Assembly: GCA_963752565.1 (NCBI GenBank)
Contig: CAVVZC010000001.1
Coordinates: 60,961 to 124,960, forward strand
Source of the DNA: UBA11574 sp963752565
GTDB taxonomy: Bacteria > Desulfobacterota > Desulfobacteria > Desulfobacterales > UBA11574
Reading direction: 5' to 3'
Length of the DNA stretch: 64,000 nt
A program made the translations under genes and the position numbers. Every line of letters begins with the position of its first letter. The first letter of the stretch is position 1. The notes under the pieces are model-generated. The model ran no database searches, was not told where the DNA came from, and was given only the letters and a program-made list of their open reading frames with translations. Below are positions 28,883 through 37,451 of this stretch, piece after piece.

Positions 28883-28917
28883 AGAGGTTATAGCTCAGAC
28901 TGTAATCTCTTTTTTTG
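28883..28917 (+). terminator. Rho-independent terminator after tRNA-Val
   Basis: AGAGGTTATAG (28883-28893) pairs over 11 positions, two of them G-U, with CTGTAATCTCT (28900-28910), enclosing a six-base loop. Seven T residues (28910-28916) follow. This ends the HU-tRNA-Val transcript and lies opposite the tail of the convergent cysQ gene. Confidence 0.8.
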
Positions 28918-28958
28918 CGTTTGTGACCAAATTTTGACCGGTTGACGCAAACACGCTA

Positions 28959-29843
28959 TCACGAATTCCGTTGGGTTTTGACAATAAACCAAGAATTTAA
29001 AAGGTTTTTTTTGTTGTATTGCAGCGGTTCACCCGTCTCATAATTCAAGACACTGCCATTTGCTTGTTCTACAATGGCTTGACCGGCAGCAGTATCCCAC
29101 TCCATCGTCGGTCCCAGTCTGGGATATATATCTGCCCTGCCTTCGGCCACCAGACACAGCTTTAAAGAACTGCCGGACGAAATAACTTCTACCTTCGGAT
29201 GCTGTTTCCTCATGTTTTTCACAAAAGCTTCAAACTCCTTAGAAGGGTGAGAACGACTGCCCACGATGACTAATTGCGAGTCGTGAGTATCTAATGGCGT
29301 ATCATAATACGGCAATCTATCGGATTGCTTTAATATTTCCTTTAACACGCTGTCCCTTTGCATTTCAGAAGCTTTGCCCTCTAAGAGATCAAAGACATTA
29401 TCGTTTTTTAGTCTGTAAGAGCCAAAACCTTCAGATGCAAAATAGTAAACGTTATTCACCGGGGCATAAATGACCCCAAGAACCGGCCGACGTTGATATA
29501 TCAAAGCGATATTTACAGTAAATTCTCCATTTCTCTTAATAAATTCCTTGGTGCCGTCCAAGGGATCGATCAGCCAAAAATACTTCCATGCGCGCCTTTC
29601 TTCAAAAAGGATACCTTTTCCTTCTTCGCTCAGAATCGGAAGGCTTTTCCCGGACGTATCGGTCAAATGATCAACAATGATGTCATGGGAGCGCTGGTCC
29701 GCAAGGGTCAGTGGTGATCGGTCCTCTTTGTACGAAACATCAAAATCCTGTTTATATACATCTATAATGGCCAGACCGGCCTCTCTTGAAGCCAATAATG
29801 CGGTCAACAGATGGTCGGTTAATTGATATGGCTTTTCTTCCAT
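28959..29843 (-). CDS. cysQ: 3'(2'),5'-bisphosphate nucleotidase CysQ
   Basis: CysQ hydrolyses PAP, the product left when PAPS donates sulfate, to AMP. The 294-residue inositol-monophosphatase-fold protein has the metal site LSEEGKG, the diagnostic DPLDGTKEFIKRNGEFTVNI (near 95), and the C-terminal GPTMEWDTAAGQAIVEQANG. It is convergent with the HU-tRNA unit and lies downstream of the sat-cysC fusion on the same strand, which makes PAPS, so the pair forms a synthesis/recycling unit. Confidence 0.93.
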   Translation of the reverse strand: MEEKPYQLTDHLLTALLASREAGLAIIDVYKQDFDVSYKEDRSPLTLADQRSHDIIVDHLTDTSGKSLPILSEEGKGILFEERRAWKYFWLIDPLDGTKEFIKRNGEFTVNIALIYQRRPVLGVIYAPVNNVYYFASEGFGSYRLKNDNVFDLLEGKASEMQRDSVLKEILKQSDRLPYYDTPLDTHDSQLVIVGSRSHPSKEFEAFVKNMRKQHPKVEVISSGSSLKLCLVAEGRADIYPRLGPTMEWDTAAGQAIVEQANGSVLNYETGEPLQYNKKNLLNSWFIVKTQRNS

Positions 29844-29923
29844 TGCACCTTTAATATTGATTGTCTTTCACGATTCACTCACCAATACACCCAATTGACT
29901 GTTTACTATTTACCATTTACTTT

Positions 29924-31639
29924 TCAAATGTATCCTTTCTGCCCCAAAAACAACAAAATCTCCTGGGCAGCTTCATCGGGTGTAAGATCGGTGGTGTCGA
30001 TTCTCACCTCCGGCGATTCAGGAATCTCATAGGGATCATCAACCCCGGTAAATCCTTTGATCAATCCGGCCCGGGCCTTGGCATACATCCCCTTTCGATC
30101 TCTTTTTTCACAAACCTTTATAGGGGTGGACACATGCACCTCAATAAAACCGCCATAATTTTCGATGGCGTTCCTGATTTCCGCTCTGGTGCCATTGTAA
30201 GGTGCAATGGGTGCGCAAATGGCGATGCCGCGATTTTTGGTGATCTCACCGGCCACAAAGCCGATGCGCCGAACATTGACATCTCTGTCCTCTTTGGAAA
30301 AACTAAGCTGGCTCGACAGATTTCGACGTACAATATCGCCGTCTAACAAAGTGACCGGCCGATCGCCGATTTCCAGAAAGCGCGCATATAGCACTTTGGC
30401 AATGGTCGATTTTCCCGCACCTGAAAGGCCTGTCAAAAATATTGTAAAGCCCTGTTTATCCGGGGATGGATATGCTTTTTTCAATTCAGCCACGACCTCT
30501 GTGAACGTTGCCCACTCCGGTATTCTACGTCCTGTTCTGATTCGCTTACGAATATCAGAGCTTGAAAAAGAAATATACTGCTCTCCCTCGGGAATCTGAT
30601 CTGAAGAACGATACTCATCTTCAAAAGGCAGATAGACGAGTTCTTCAAAAGGAATAATGGTCACCCCGATATCCCTGCTGTGTTCCTCGGTCAATTTTTG
30701 GGCTGCATGGCTCTCGTAAAATGGCTTCCCGGCCGCACCTGTTCCCGGACTGGCATGGTCTCGTCCGACAACAAAATGAGTACAACCATAATTTTTAGCT
30801 ATGATGGTGTGCAAAAGCGCCTCTCTAGGACCGGCCAGACGCATGGAAAGAGGCAGCAGGTTCAGTACAAAAGAATCCGGCGGATAATGTCGGGTCACAG
30901 CCCTATAACATCGGACTCTCGTGTAATGGTCAAAATCGCCGGGTTTTGTCATTCCGGTAACGGGAAGAAGGAGTAGATTGGACTTGGCCTGCCGCATGGC
31001 TTTCACCGTCATTTCAAACTGAAGACGCTGGATGGGGTTTCGTGTCTGAAATCCCAAAATCCTCTTCCATTTTAGTTTTTGATACACACGTCGGATTTCC
31101 TGTGGTGTCATACGGAGTTGTTTGAAGTCAGAGTGAAGTGGAACGCTTAAGACCTCGAGTTTACCCCCGATGTAATAATCACCCTCAACACTTAATAGAT
31201 ACTTGACACCCTGATGCGTTATGTCGGTGGTACCATATACCAGCGATGCTTCTTTTTCCCGATCCACCGGCCACATATCCTCTATATGCATGATGGCCAG
31301 TAAGAACCCTTCGTGATCTCTTAACGTCACCGAATGGCCGACTTCCAGAGTTCTTGCCTTGGTTTCGGAAATGCCAAGGCATATCGGTATGGGCCAAAGA
31401 ACGTTGCTTTGCAGTCGCATGCGGTCAATTACAGACTCATAGTCAGGTCGGGTCATAAAGCCGTCAAGTGGAGAAAAAACCCCTGTTGCCAAGAGTTCGA
31501 GATCACAAAGTTGCCGGTCATTCAAAGTAATGTCCGGCAGGTTCAGGGAAATCTTCTTGAGTGTGGCAGACCGTTCTTCATTTACGATCAATTGGACAGG
31601 CGATCCGCCGTGATATTCAAATGTTGATGCATTTTTCAT
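29924..31639 (-). CDS. Bifunctional sulfate adenylyltransferase / APS kinase
   Basis: This 571-residue fusion makes APS from sulfate and ATP, then phosphorylates it to PAPS. The N-terminal part (1-385) is ATP sulfurylase, with TGVFSPLDGFM, QTRNPIQRLQF (the QxRNP active site) near 197 and VVGRDHASPG near 290. The C-terminal part (from about 395) is APS kinase, with P-loop FLTGLSGAGKSTIAK. A separate dissimilatory sat would be expected elsewhere in a sulfate reducer; a fusion with APS kinase points to PAPS for sulfation or assimilation. With cysQ downstream, the unit makes PAPS and recycles PAP. Confidence 0.93.
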   Translation of the reverse strand: MKNASTFEYHGGSPVQLIVNEERSATLKKISLNLPDITLNDRQLCDLELLATGVFSPLDGFMTRPDYESVIDRMRLQSNVLWPIPICLGISETKARTLEVGHSVTLRDHEGFLLAIMHIEDMWPVDREKEASLVYGTTDITHQGVKYLLSVEGDYYIGGKLEVLSVPLHSDFKQLRMTPQEIRRVYQKLKWKRILGFQTRNPIQRLQFEMTVKAMRQAKSNLLLLPVTGMTKPGDFDHYTRVRCYRAVTRHYPPDSFVLNLLPLSMRLAGPREALLHTIIAKNYGCTHFVVGRDHASPGTGAAGKPFYESHAAQKLTEEHSRDIGVTIIPFEELVYLPFEDEYRSSDQIPEGEQYISFSSSDIRKRIRTGRRIPEWATFTEVVAELKKAYPSPDKQGFTIFLTGLSGAGKSTIAKVLYARFLEIGDRPVTLLDGDIVRRNLSSQLSFSKEDRDVNVRRIGFVAGEITKNRGIAICAPIAPYNGTRAEIRNAIENYGGFIEVHVSTPIKVCEKRDRKGMYAKARAGLIKGFTGVDDPYEIPESPEVRIDTTDLTPDEAAQEILLFLGQKGYI

Positions 31640-31870
31640 TCAAAAGTTTCCAATCACCTGTTTAATGGTTTACCGAAAAGGCTGTTTTTTTAGTTTAACC
31701 TAAATATTGAAGAATTTAAATTAGAATAGCCTTCCTTGTCAAGGAGAATAGGAGCAGGGCCGGCACCATTGACTAAAAAGAAAAAAATGGGTAAAAGCCC
31801 GTGAAATAAGGATTTAGGAAAAAAACATGCTGACGAGATAAACGCGCAACCAATTGAGCGGGCGGTGAGT

Positions 31871-32467
31871 TTATATTTGTTGAATCGATTCAAGATTGTC
31901 TATACTAGATTCAGGTAATAACCATTGGTGGCGTGGCAGAGATGATGCAAACCTGCTGACTTCATCAATGGTGACACCGCTTCGCACAACAGCTTCATAT
32001 TCTATGTCGAGGATTCTGTCCTCAAAGACGCTTGCATACCGTTGTATCGGTATTTCCCGAGTCGGAGGTTTCGTAATGTCTTTGGCATTAGTATAAAGCG
32101 CCTTTAAAAACAAATGGCCATCAGAATCGCGAGAGAGCATCGACATGGCCTTTGTGGCAAGAATCATCGCTCTTTCTTTACAGACCTTCCAGCTGCTCTG
32201 TTTTTCAACGAACCCGCTAATTGCAGCGGTTATGGTACGCATTAGATTAACTCGCCGTGCAGCCAATAGACAGCAGAGAGCAACCCACGCCGCTGCTTTT
32301 GGATCCGAGTCGATTTTTTTTAAGTTCGTTGTGTATTTTTTAAAAACAAGACCATAAGGCTGATAGCATTTCCGACATAAATGCCCGGCTCCCAATGGGT
32401 TCGGGCATTTTTTATCCCGTATTGTGAAAAAGGAAAATTTTTCTTTGCATTTTTGGCAGGTCGGCAT
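31871..32467 (-). CDS. Hypothetical protein with N-terminal zinc-ribbon-like cysteines
   Basis: I do not recognise this 198-residue protein. The first 40 residues carry CQKCKEKF and later CPNP...HLCRKCY, a likely zinc ribbon. The middle (about 60-110) is alpha-helical and rich in alanine. The C-terminus is charged, and no membrane segment or signal is visible. A GGAAA site precedes the start. The N-terminal coding end overlaps the rubredoxin-like gene on the opposite strand by about 44 bp. Confidence 0.6.
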   Translation of the reverse strand: MPTCQKCKEKFSFFTIRDKKCPNPLGAGHLCRKCYQPYGLVFKKYTTNLKKIDSDPKAAAWVALCCLLAARRVNLMRTITAAISGFVEKQSSWKVCKERAMILATKAMSMLSRDSDGHLFLKALYTNAKDITKPPTREIPIQRYASVFEDRILDIEYEAVVRSGVTIDEVSRFASSLPRHQWLLPESSIDNLESIQQI

Positions 32468-32657
32468 CGTTTTTCCGGTATTTAAAGTCTTTAAACCTAT
32501 TTTGTCATTTTACTACAAGCCATCTCAAAAAGGAAGTGCCGATGAGTCAACAAAGTATTATGTCTGCAAGATCTGCGGCTATATCGCCGTGGACGAGATA
32601 CCTCCAAAATGTCCGGTCTGCAATGCTGTTCAGGAAAAATTCAGGATGGAGGATTAA
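32424..32657 (+). CDS. Rubredoxin-like domain protein, start uncertain
   Basis: The C-terminal 35 residues form a rubredoxin/rubrerythrin-type iron site: YYVCKICGYIAVDEIPPKCP followed by VCNAVQEKF, two CxxC pairs 13 residues apart. Such domains bind one iron and pass electrons, often to rubrerythrin or oxygen-detoxifying enzymes. The 40 residues before it are hydrophobic and not family-like, and no strong ribosome site precedes the ATG at 32424, so the real start may be later or the gene may have lost its beginning. The end overlaps the next gene on the other strand by 17 bp. Confidence 0.6.
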   Translation: MKKENFSLHFWQVGIVFPVFKVFKPILSFYYKPSQKGSADESTKYYVCKICGYIAVDEIPPKCPVCNAVQEKFRMED

Positions 32658-32907
32658 GCGTATCCAGATAAGATTTTAGAGACTCAAAATGCTGAGGCGT
32701 TTCAAGGTCTTTACCGGAATTGTGGTCTGTGACACTCACAATAACCGGTTCGTCCACGGATTCAGGCAAATGAAGTTCATCATCGGCGGTGATGGTGACA
32801 AAGGCGTCATTTCCTTTCACCTCGACTCTTTTGACATACCACTCGAAACCACTGCAACTCGATGATATCTTGAAACCGTATGCTTCCATTATTTGATCAA
32901 GTTCCAT
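32641..32907 (-). CDS. Hypothetical protein, 88 aa
   Basis: Not recognised. An acidic soluble protein without cysteine motifs apart from SSSCSGFEWY near residue 18; alternating polar/hydrophobic residues suggest a small mixed fold. The start is supported by codon bias and a GAGAAAA-type site before the ATG (weak). It converges with the rubredoxin-like gene and is divergent from the urocanase gene, separated by about 270 bp that should hold the hut promoter. Confidence 0.55.
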   Translation of the reverse strand: MELDQIMEAYGFKISSSCSGFEWYVKRVEVKGNDAFVTITADDELHLPESVDEPVIVSVTDHNSGKDLETPQHFESLKSYLDTLNPPS

Positions 32908-33177
32908 TTTTTTCTCTTTTCTTAAGTATTTCAGGGGTGGGGGTCTTTTTATTTGTTAAAGGTAAAATCATGTTGTGAAACAATTACAAATGTTCAGGCT
33001 GTATGTCAAGAATTAACCCGGATGGACGCTTGAGTCTGATTCGTTTATATTTATTTACTCAAAGGCTTCGTGACAATCCGAGGTTACCCTGTCTCTGGAT
33101 CGAAAATTGTGGTATATAACGCATTGGATCAGTCATCCATAAAATTTACTCACCCTTTTCCTAAAAGAGGTACGAAA

Positions 33178-35217
33178 ATGGCCCATAATATCGATGCATC
33201 GAATGCAATGACCATAAAGCTTGAAAGCATATTGGATGAACTACCCAACATGCCGGAATTTGTCGATGACATTCGCAGGGCTCCCAAGAGATATTTTTCG
33301 CTTTCAAAAAGTGACACCGTCCTGGCCCTAAAAAATGCCCTACGATATATCCCTGAGCACTGGCACGATATGTTGGCCCCCGAATTTCTCGACGAATTAC
33401 TGACACGCGGCAGAATTTATGGTTACCGCCTCAGACCTCCCGGCAGGATCACCGGACTTCCCATTGATATATACAAAGGACGGTGTGTTGAAGGCCGCGC
33501 CTTACAGGTGATGGTAGATAACAACCTGGACTTTGATATTGCGCTCTATCCTTACGAACTGGTCACCTATGGCGAAACCGGCCAGGTTTGTCAGAACTGG
33601 ATGCAGTATCTATTGATCAAGCGCTATCTGGAAGAACTTACCCGGGAGCAGACACTGGTGGTTTTGTCAGGTCACCCGCTGGGTCTTTTTGCATCCAGTC
33701 CCGATGCCCCGCGAGTTATTATAACCAACGGCCTCATGGTGGGAATGTTTGACGACCAGGAAAACTGGCATAGGGCAGCTGCACTGGGAGTGGCCAACTA
33801 CGGCCAGATGACCGCCGGTGGATGGATGTACATTGGTCCGCAGGGGATCGTTCATGGGACTTACAGTACCATCCTGAACGCCGCTCGTAGAAAATTTGGG
33901 ATGTCTGCCGAGGGCGATCTTTCCGGACATCTGTTTGTGTCTTCCGGTCTCGGAGGTATGAGCGGAGCCCAGGGAAAGTCCGTGGAGATAGCCCGGGGGG
34001 TGGGGATTATTGCTGAGGTTGACGACTCTCGAATCCGGACCCGACACGATCAAGGCTGGGTAACCAAAATCGTTGATACACCGGCCGAAGCCTTCCTTTT
34101 GGCAAAGGAACACCAAGAGAAAAAAAGCAGCATCGCCATCGCTTTTTGCGGTAATATCGTCGACCTGCTCGAATATGCTGTAAAAAACAATATTCCCATA
34201 GATCTCCTTACCGACCAAACGTCCTGCCATGTGGCATATGACGGCGGCTATTGTCCTCAAGGCCTGACATTCGAACAACGCACTGAAATGCTAAAGACCG
34301 ATCACAATGGATTCAAAAAGATGGTGGACATTTCTCTGAGGCGTCATTACGAACTCATTAAGACCCTGGTCAGCCGCGGCACCTACTTTTTTGATTACGG
34401 GAACAGCTTTTTAAAAGCTGTCTTTGACGCGGGTGTCACTGAAATCTGCAAGAACGGTAAGGACGCCATAGACGGATTTATCTTTCCATCCTACGTGGAA
34501 GATATCATGGGGCCCATGATGTTCGACTATGGTTACGGCCCATTTCGATGGGTTTGCCTCACCAGAAAGCCCGAAGACCTCGAAAAGACCGACCGGGCCG
34601 CCATGTCGTGCATTGATCCAGAGCGACGTTTTCAGGACAAAGACAATTATATCTGGATCCGGGATGCAAAGAAAAACCGACTTGTGGTTGGAACCCAGGC
34701 CAGAATCCTTTACCAGGACGCCCTGGGCAGGATGAAGATTGCCCTGAAATTCAATGACATGGTCCGTAAAGGTGAAATCGGTCCTGTTATGCTGGGCCGG
34801 GATCATCACGACACAGGCGGAACAGATTCGCCTTTCAGGGAAACGGCCAATATCAAAGACGGCAGCAATGTTATGGCAGAGATGGCAATCCAGTGCTTTG
34901 CAGGAAATGCCTCAAGGGGTATGAGTATGGTTTCACTGCACAACGGTGGTGGTGTAGGCATCGGAAAAGCCATTAACGGTGGATTTGGTCTAGTCCTGGA
35001 TGGGAGTGAGCCTGTGGATCATATTATCCGCCGGTCCATAACATGGGACGTCATGGGTGGTGTTGCCCGAAGGGCCTGGGCCAGAAATAAAAACGCCATT
35101 GAAACCGGCATCGCTTTCAACCTGGATGACCCGGAACTGAATCACATCACGCTCCCGTTTATTCCCGACGAAGCAATGATCGAAAAACTCGTATTACATA
35201 CATTGGACAAAAAATAG
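33178..35217 (+). CDS. hutU: Urocanate hydratase (long form)
   Basis: Urocanase hydrates urocanate to imidazolone propionate using a bound NAD as electrophile. I start at the ATG at 33178 (MAHNIDASNAM), which follows an AGAGG site; the longer frame upstream is not family-like. At about 679 residues it is the long form seen in eukaryotes and some bacteria, rather than the 550-residue E. coli-type form. Signatures present: MTAGGWMYIGPQGIVHGT, SSGLGGMSGAQGKS (NAD-binding), and GRDHHDTGG with SPFRETANIKDGSN near the C-terminus. It is followed 10 bp later by a cyclodeaminase gene. Confidence 0.95.
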   Translation: MAHNIDASNAMTIKLESILDELPNMPEFVDDIRRAPKRYFSLSKSDTVLALKNALRYIPEHWHDMLAPEFLDELLTRGRIYGYRLRPPGRITGLPIDIYKGRCVEGRALQVMVDNNLDFDIALYPYELVTYGETGQVCQNWMQYLLIKRYLEELTREQTLVVLSGHPLGLFASSPDAPRVIITNGLMVGMFDDQENWHRAAALGVANYGQMTAGGWMYIGPQGIVHGTYSTILNAARRKFGMSAEGDLSGHLFVSSGLGGMSGAQGKSVEIARGVGIIAEVDDSRIRTRHDQGWVTKIVDTPAEAFLLAKEHQEKKSSIAIAFCGNIVDLLEYAVKNNIPIDLLTDQTSCHVAYDGGYCPQGLTFEQRTEMLKTDHNGFKKMVDISLRRHYELIKTLVSRGTYFFDYGNSFLKAVFDAGVTEICKNGKDAIDGFIFPSYVEDIMGPMMFDYGYGPFRWVCLTRKPEDLEKTDRAAMSCIDPERRFQDKDNYIWIRDAKKNRLVVGTQARILYQDALGRMKIALKFNDMVRKGEIGPVMLGRDHHDTGGTDSPFRETANIKDGSNVMAEMAIQCFAGNASRGMSMVSLHNGGGVGIGKAINGGFGLVLDGSEPVDHIIRRSITWDVMGGVARRAWARNKNAIETGIAFNLDDPELNHITLPFIPDEAMIEKLVLHTLDKK

Positions 35218-35227
35218 GGGAAATATA

Positions 35228-35845
35228 ATGTTGACCGAAATGAAATTGAATGCGTTTTTAGACAAAACCGCCTCGAGTGATCCGGTCCCGGGTGGTGGTA
35301 GTATTTCAGCCCTGGCTGCGGCCTCTGCAGCCGGTCTCGTGGAAATGGTTGCCAATCTCACCGGCGGCGGAAAAGGATTTGAAGCAACCCAAACAGAAAT
35401 GAAAGAGATCTCCGAAAAAGCTGCCGCATTCCGGGAAACATTATCCGGATGTATTGATCGGGATTCCAAGGCATATAACCAGGTAATTTCATCCTTTAAG
35501 ATGCCAAAGAATAATGAAGCTGAAGTAAAGACCAGGACCAGGGCCATTCAGGCGACATTGAAACACGCTGCCGAAGTCCCCCTGTGGGTTGCGTCTGAAA
35601 CACTAAAACTCATGACACTCGCTGAAATCGTGCTACAAAAAGGCAACCCCAATGCCGTTACCGACGGGCTGGTGGCCGTCATGATGGCCAGAACAGCCAT
35701 CTTGGGCGCACTGTACAACGTAAAAATAAATTTGAAATCCATAACAGACACATCATACGTTTCAAAACTTTCAGCACAGGTCAGAGACATGGAAACGTTA
35801 GCAATAAAAAAGGAAAAAGACCTATTGGCACTTGTGAACCTCTAA
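35228..35845 (+). CDS. Cyclodeaminase/cyclohydrolase family protein (FTCD C-terminal domain type)
   Basis: A 205-residue all-helical protein of the formimino-THF cyclodeaminase / methenyl-THF cyclohydrolase (FchA) family. The hallmark is DPVPGGGSISALAAASAAGL, which holds the folate-binding GGGS, near residue 18; SVAMARTAI-type residues in MMARTAILGALYNVKINLKS follow near 155. It lies 10 bp after hutU, so a role in the folate branch of histidine breakdown (formimino-THF to methenyl-THF) is likely. The formiminotransferase itself is not in the window. Confidence 0.88.
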   Translation: MLTEMKLNAFLDKTASSDPVPGGGSISALAAASAAGLVEMVANLTGGGKGFEATQTEMKEISEKAAAFRETLSGCIDRDSKAYNQVISSFKMPKNNEAEVKTRTRAIQATLKHAAEVPLWVASETLKLMTLAEIVLQKGNPNAVTDGLVAVMMARTAILGALYNVKINLKSITDTSYVSKLSAQVRDMETLAIKKEKDLLALVNL

Positions 35846-35885
35846 ACGAATGCATCACAGATTGAGAATTGAGGTGTTATACATT

Positions 35886-36041
35886 CTAACCGCCAGTGAT
35901 ATACTTCTCAAGTTCCCGAATGGCAAATTGCTGATCGGAGATGATCTGTCTGACCACATCACCAAGGGTCACGATACCGATTAACTGGTTGTTTTTCAAG
36001 ACAGGCAAATGACGTATGCGTTTGGCCGTCATTAATGCCAT
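35886..36041 (-). pseudogene. CBS-domain protein remnant
   Basis: Reading leftward from an ATG at 36041 gives 51 residues: MALMTAKRIRHLPVLKNNQL then IGIVTLGDVVRQIISDQQ and a tail ending EKYITGG. This is the C-terminal end of a two-CBS-domain protein of the kind whose full length is about 140 residues. Upstream the frame closes at TAA after a dozen unrelated residues, so the first CBS domain is missing. I see no frame that restores it, so this looks like a truncated copy rather than a simple frameshift. Confidence 0.7.
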
Positions 36042-36206
36042 ACTTTCTTCTAAGCAGAATTGTCTAAAATCGTTAAGTTATATAGATCGTCTGGGGCGCA
36101 ATAGCCAATCCTACAGATATCGCCGCTCTTTAACTTGTAAGAGTTGTTCTGACAGTACGCATGACTTGTCTCTCTCCTCCCTATTGGCTTACTGGCAGTC
36201 TAATAC

Positions 36207-36282
36207 CTGAATCTTGCATGAAAATTAATGAGAATCTTTAGGTTGTTTGATTAAAGAGAGGTTAAGAACAATCACATCATTG
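36207..36282 (+). repeat. Dispersed intergenic repeat, copy 2
   Basis: CTGAATCTTGCATGAAAATT then, after AA, TGAGAATCTTTA; this matches copy 1 at 2994 over two blocks of 20 and 12 bases. The left end, TAATACCTGAATCTTGCAT from 36203, matches the fragment at 1.87 kb. Similarity fades by about 36282. The CBS remnant lies 160 bp to the left, so an insertion-like event could be involved, but no target duplication was seen. Confidence 0.55.
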
Positions 36283-36438
36283 TTTATTTAACCCGAATGG
36301 TATATCGGATGATGATCTTTTTTCTCATCAATTTTCACCCAAAGGATGAGCCGGAGGCTTTCATCTCCCCGCTGCAAGCAGTGGGCAATTCAAATTTAAA
36401 GTTTGTCATTCAACGCTTAACCCAATTCCGCTTGTCTT

Positions 36439-36663
36439 TTAACTCAATTCGGTTACAGGAGAAAAATTATCACAATCATCGCAATATTTTTCCAGCGCTG
36501 TATGATAGTCTTTTTGCTTTAACGTGTAGAGGTTTTCATCCCAGGATTTTCCGTCTTTTTGTCTTAACAAATCAAGTAATTCGTTTATTTTTGATCGAAT
36601 ATCCTTCATCTTTATACATGTGTTATTATAATTTTTACAATTGACGAAAATTCTCGGTATCAT
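36439..36663 (-). CDS. Hypothetical small protein, 74 aa
   Basis: Unrecognised. The ATG at 36663 follows a perfect GGAGG site (GTGGAGGTAGATATG), which supports a real gene. The protein is largely helical and charged, with four cysteines (NCKN, NTCIK, YCDDCD); the last pair is a CxxC near residue 62. It may bind metal or be redox active. No partner gene is close, as it stands alone in a long, sparsely coded stretch. Confidence 0.6.
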   Translation of the reverse strand: MIPRIFVNCKNYNNTCIKMKDIRSKINELLDLLRQKDGKSWDENLYTLKQKDYHTALEKYCDDCDNFSPVTELS

Positions 36664-37397
36664 ATCTACCTCCACGAATTATATTTTACCGGACGCCTCT
36701 CTGACACACATTTCGCATATATCAAACGCAAGATATATAGCGTCCCCGACCGTCGGGAAATGATAACAGCCCCTTCCGCGGTAGTGTTGTTAAAGAGTTG
36801 TTAAGACCTTACGGACCGGCCTTGACATTTGGATATTCTTCCTTAACTATTATTGGTCCTCACCTACATTTGATTTAACAGAATCATAAAACGAATTAAA
36901 GCATTGATTGACAATTAGACATCTAAACTTTTCAAAAGACCCGCAACGTGCAAATATATTGGAGATATCAAAGATCTCCATCGCCGATATTAAAACCTAA
37001 ATATTATTATACTTCCCAAATGTTTTGACAAATGCATCTTTTAAATGTGATACAGATTCAAAGCAGATCATACACGCTCTATATCACTATTTTAATTTAA
37101 ATTCAATAGGTTATATTTATAATCGAAAAGTGCCACCGTGTTTTATGTCACGACTAAAAACATATAATAAGTTATGGATGATCATCGGAGCTTTTCATAT
37201 CCTTTTATGCAGTACTGATTTTATTGGATTTTTTCATATGCTGAATGTTGGTGTGCATATTTTTTATATGCACTGATGGATCGTTTTCTATGCAAAAAGA
37301 ATCGCGGATAACTTGATCGGTTGGTTTGGATCAAATTCTTAAGGAAAATTTCATCACCAACTGGATTTTTTAGGGTGGTTTATAGCAGGAAATTATT
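36664..37397 (+). other. Gene-less region, possible noncoding transcript
   Basis: No convincing protein is encoded in this stretch. A hairpin GGAGAT/ATCTCC lies at 36961-36979. TTGACA occurs at 36822 and at 37025; neither is followed by a good -10 hexamer at 17 bases. The stretch ends at a strong plus-strand terminator (37398-37436) that has no protein gene in front of it. An 83-codon plus-strand frame at 37025 has no ribosome site and unlikely composition. Confidence 0.35.
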
Positions 37398-37436
37398 AGC
37401 GGCAGAATGCTTAACTTAAGATTCTGCCGCTTTTTT
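37398..37436 (+). terminator. Strong rho-independent terminator, plus strand
   Basis: AGCGGCAGAAT (37398-37408) and ATTCTGCCGCT (37421-37431) are perfect 11-bp complements around a 12-base loop, followed by six T residues (37431-37436). On the minus strand the bases after the hairpin are TAATAATT, not a T-run, so it works in the plus direction. The nearest plus-strand protein gene ends 1.5 kb upstream. Confidence 0.75.
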
Positions 37437-37451
37437 ATCTTTAATAATCGG

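Noticed and set aside
37025..37276. 83-codon plus-strand frame just before the orphan terminator
   Set aside because: No ribosome site, unlikely amino acid composition, no recognisable family; treated as possible noncoding RNA instead.
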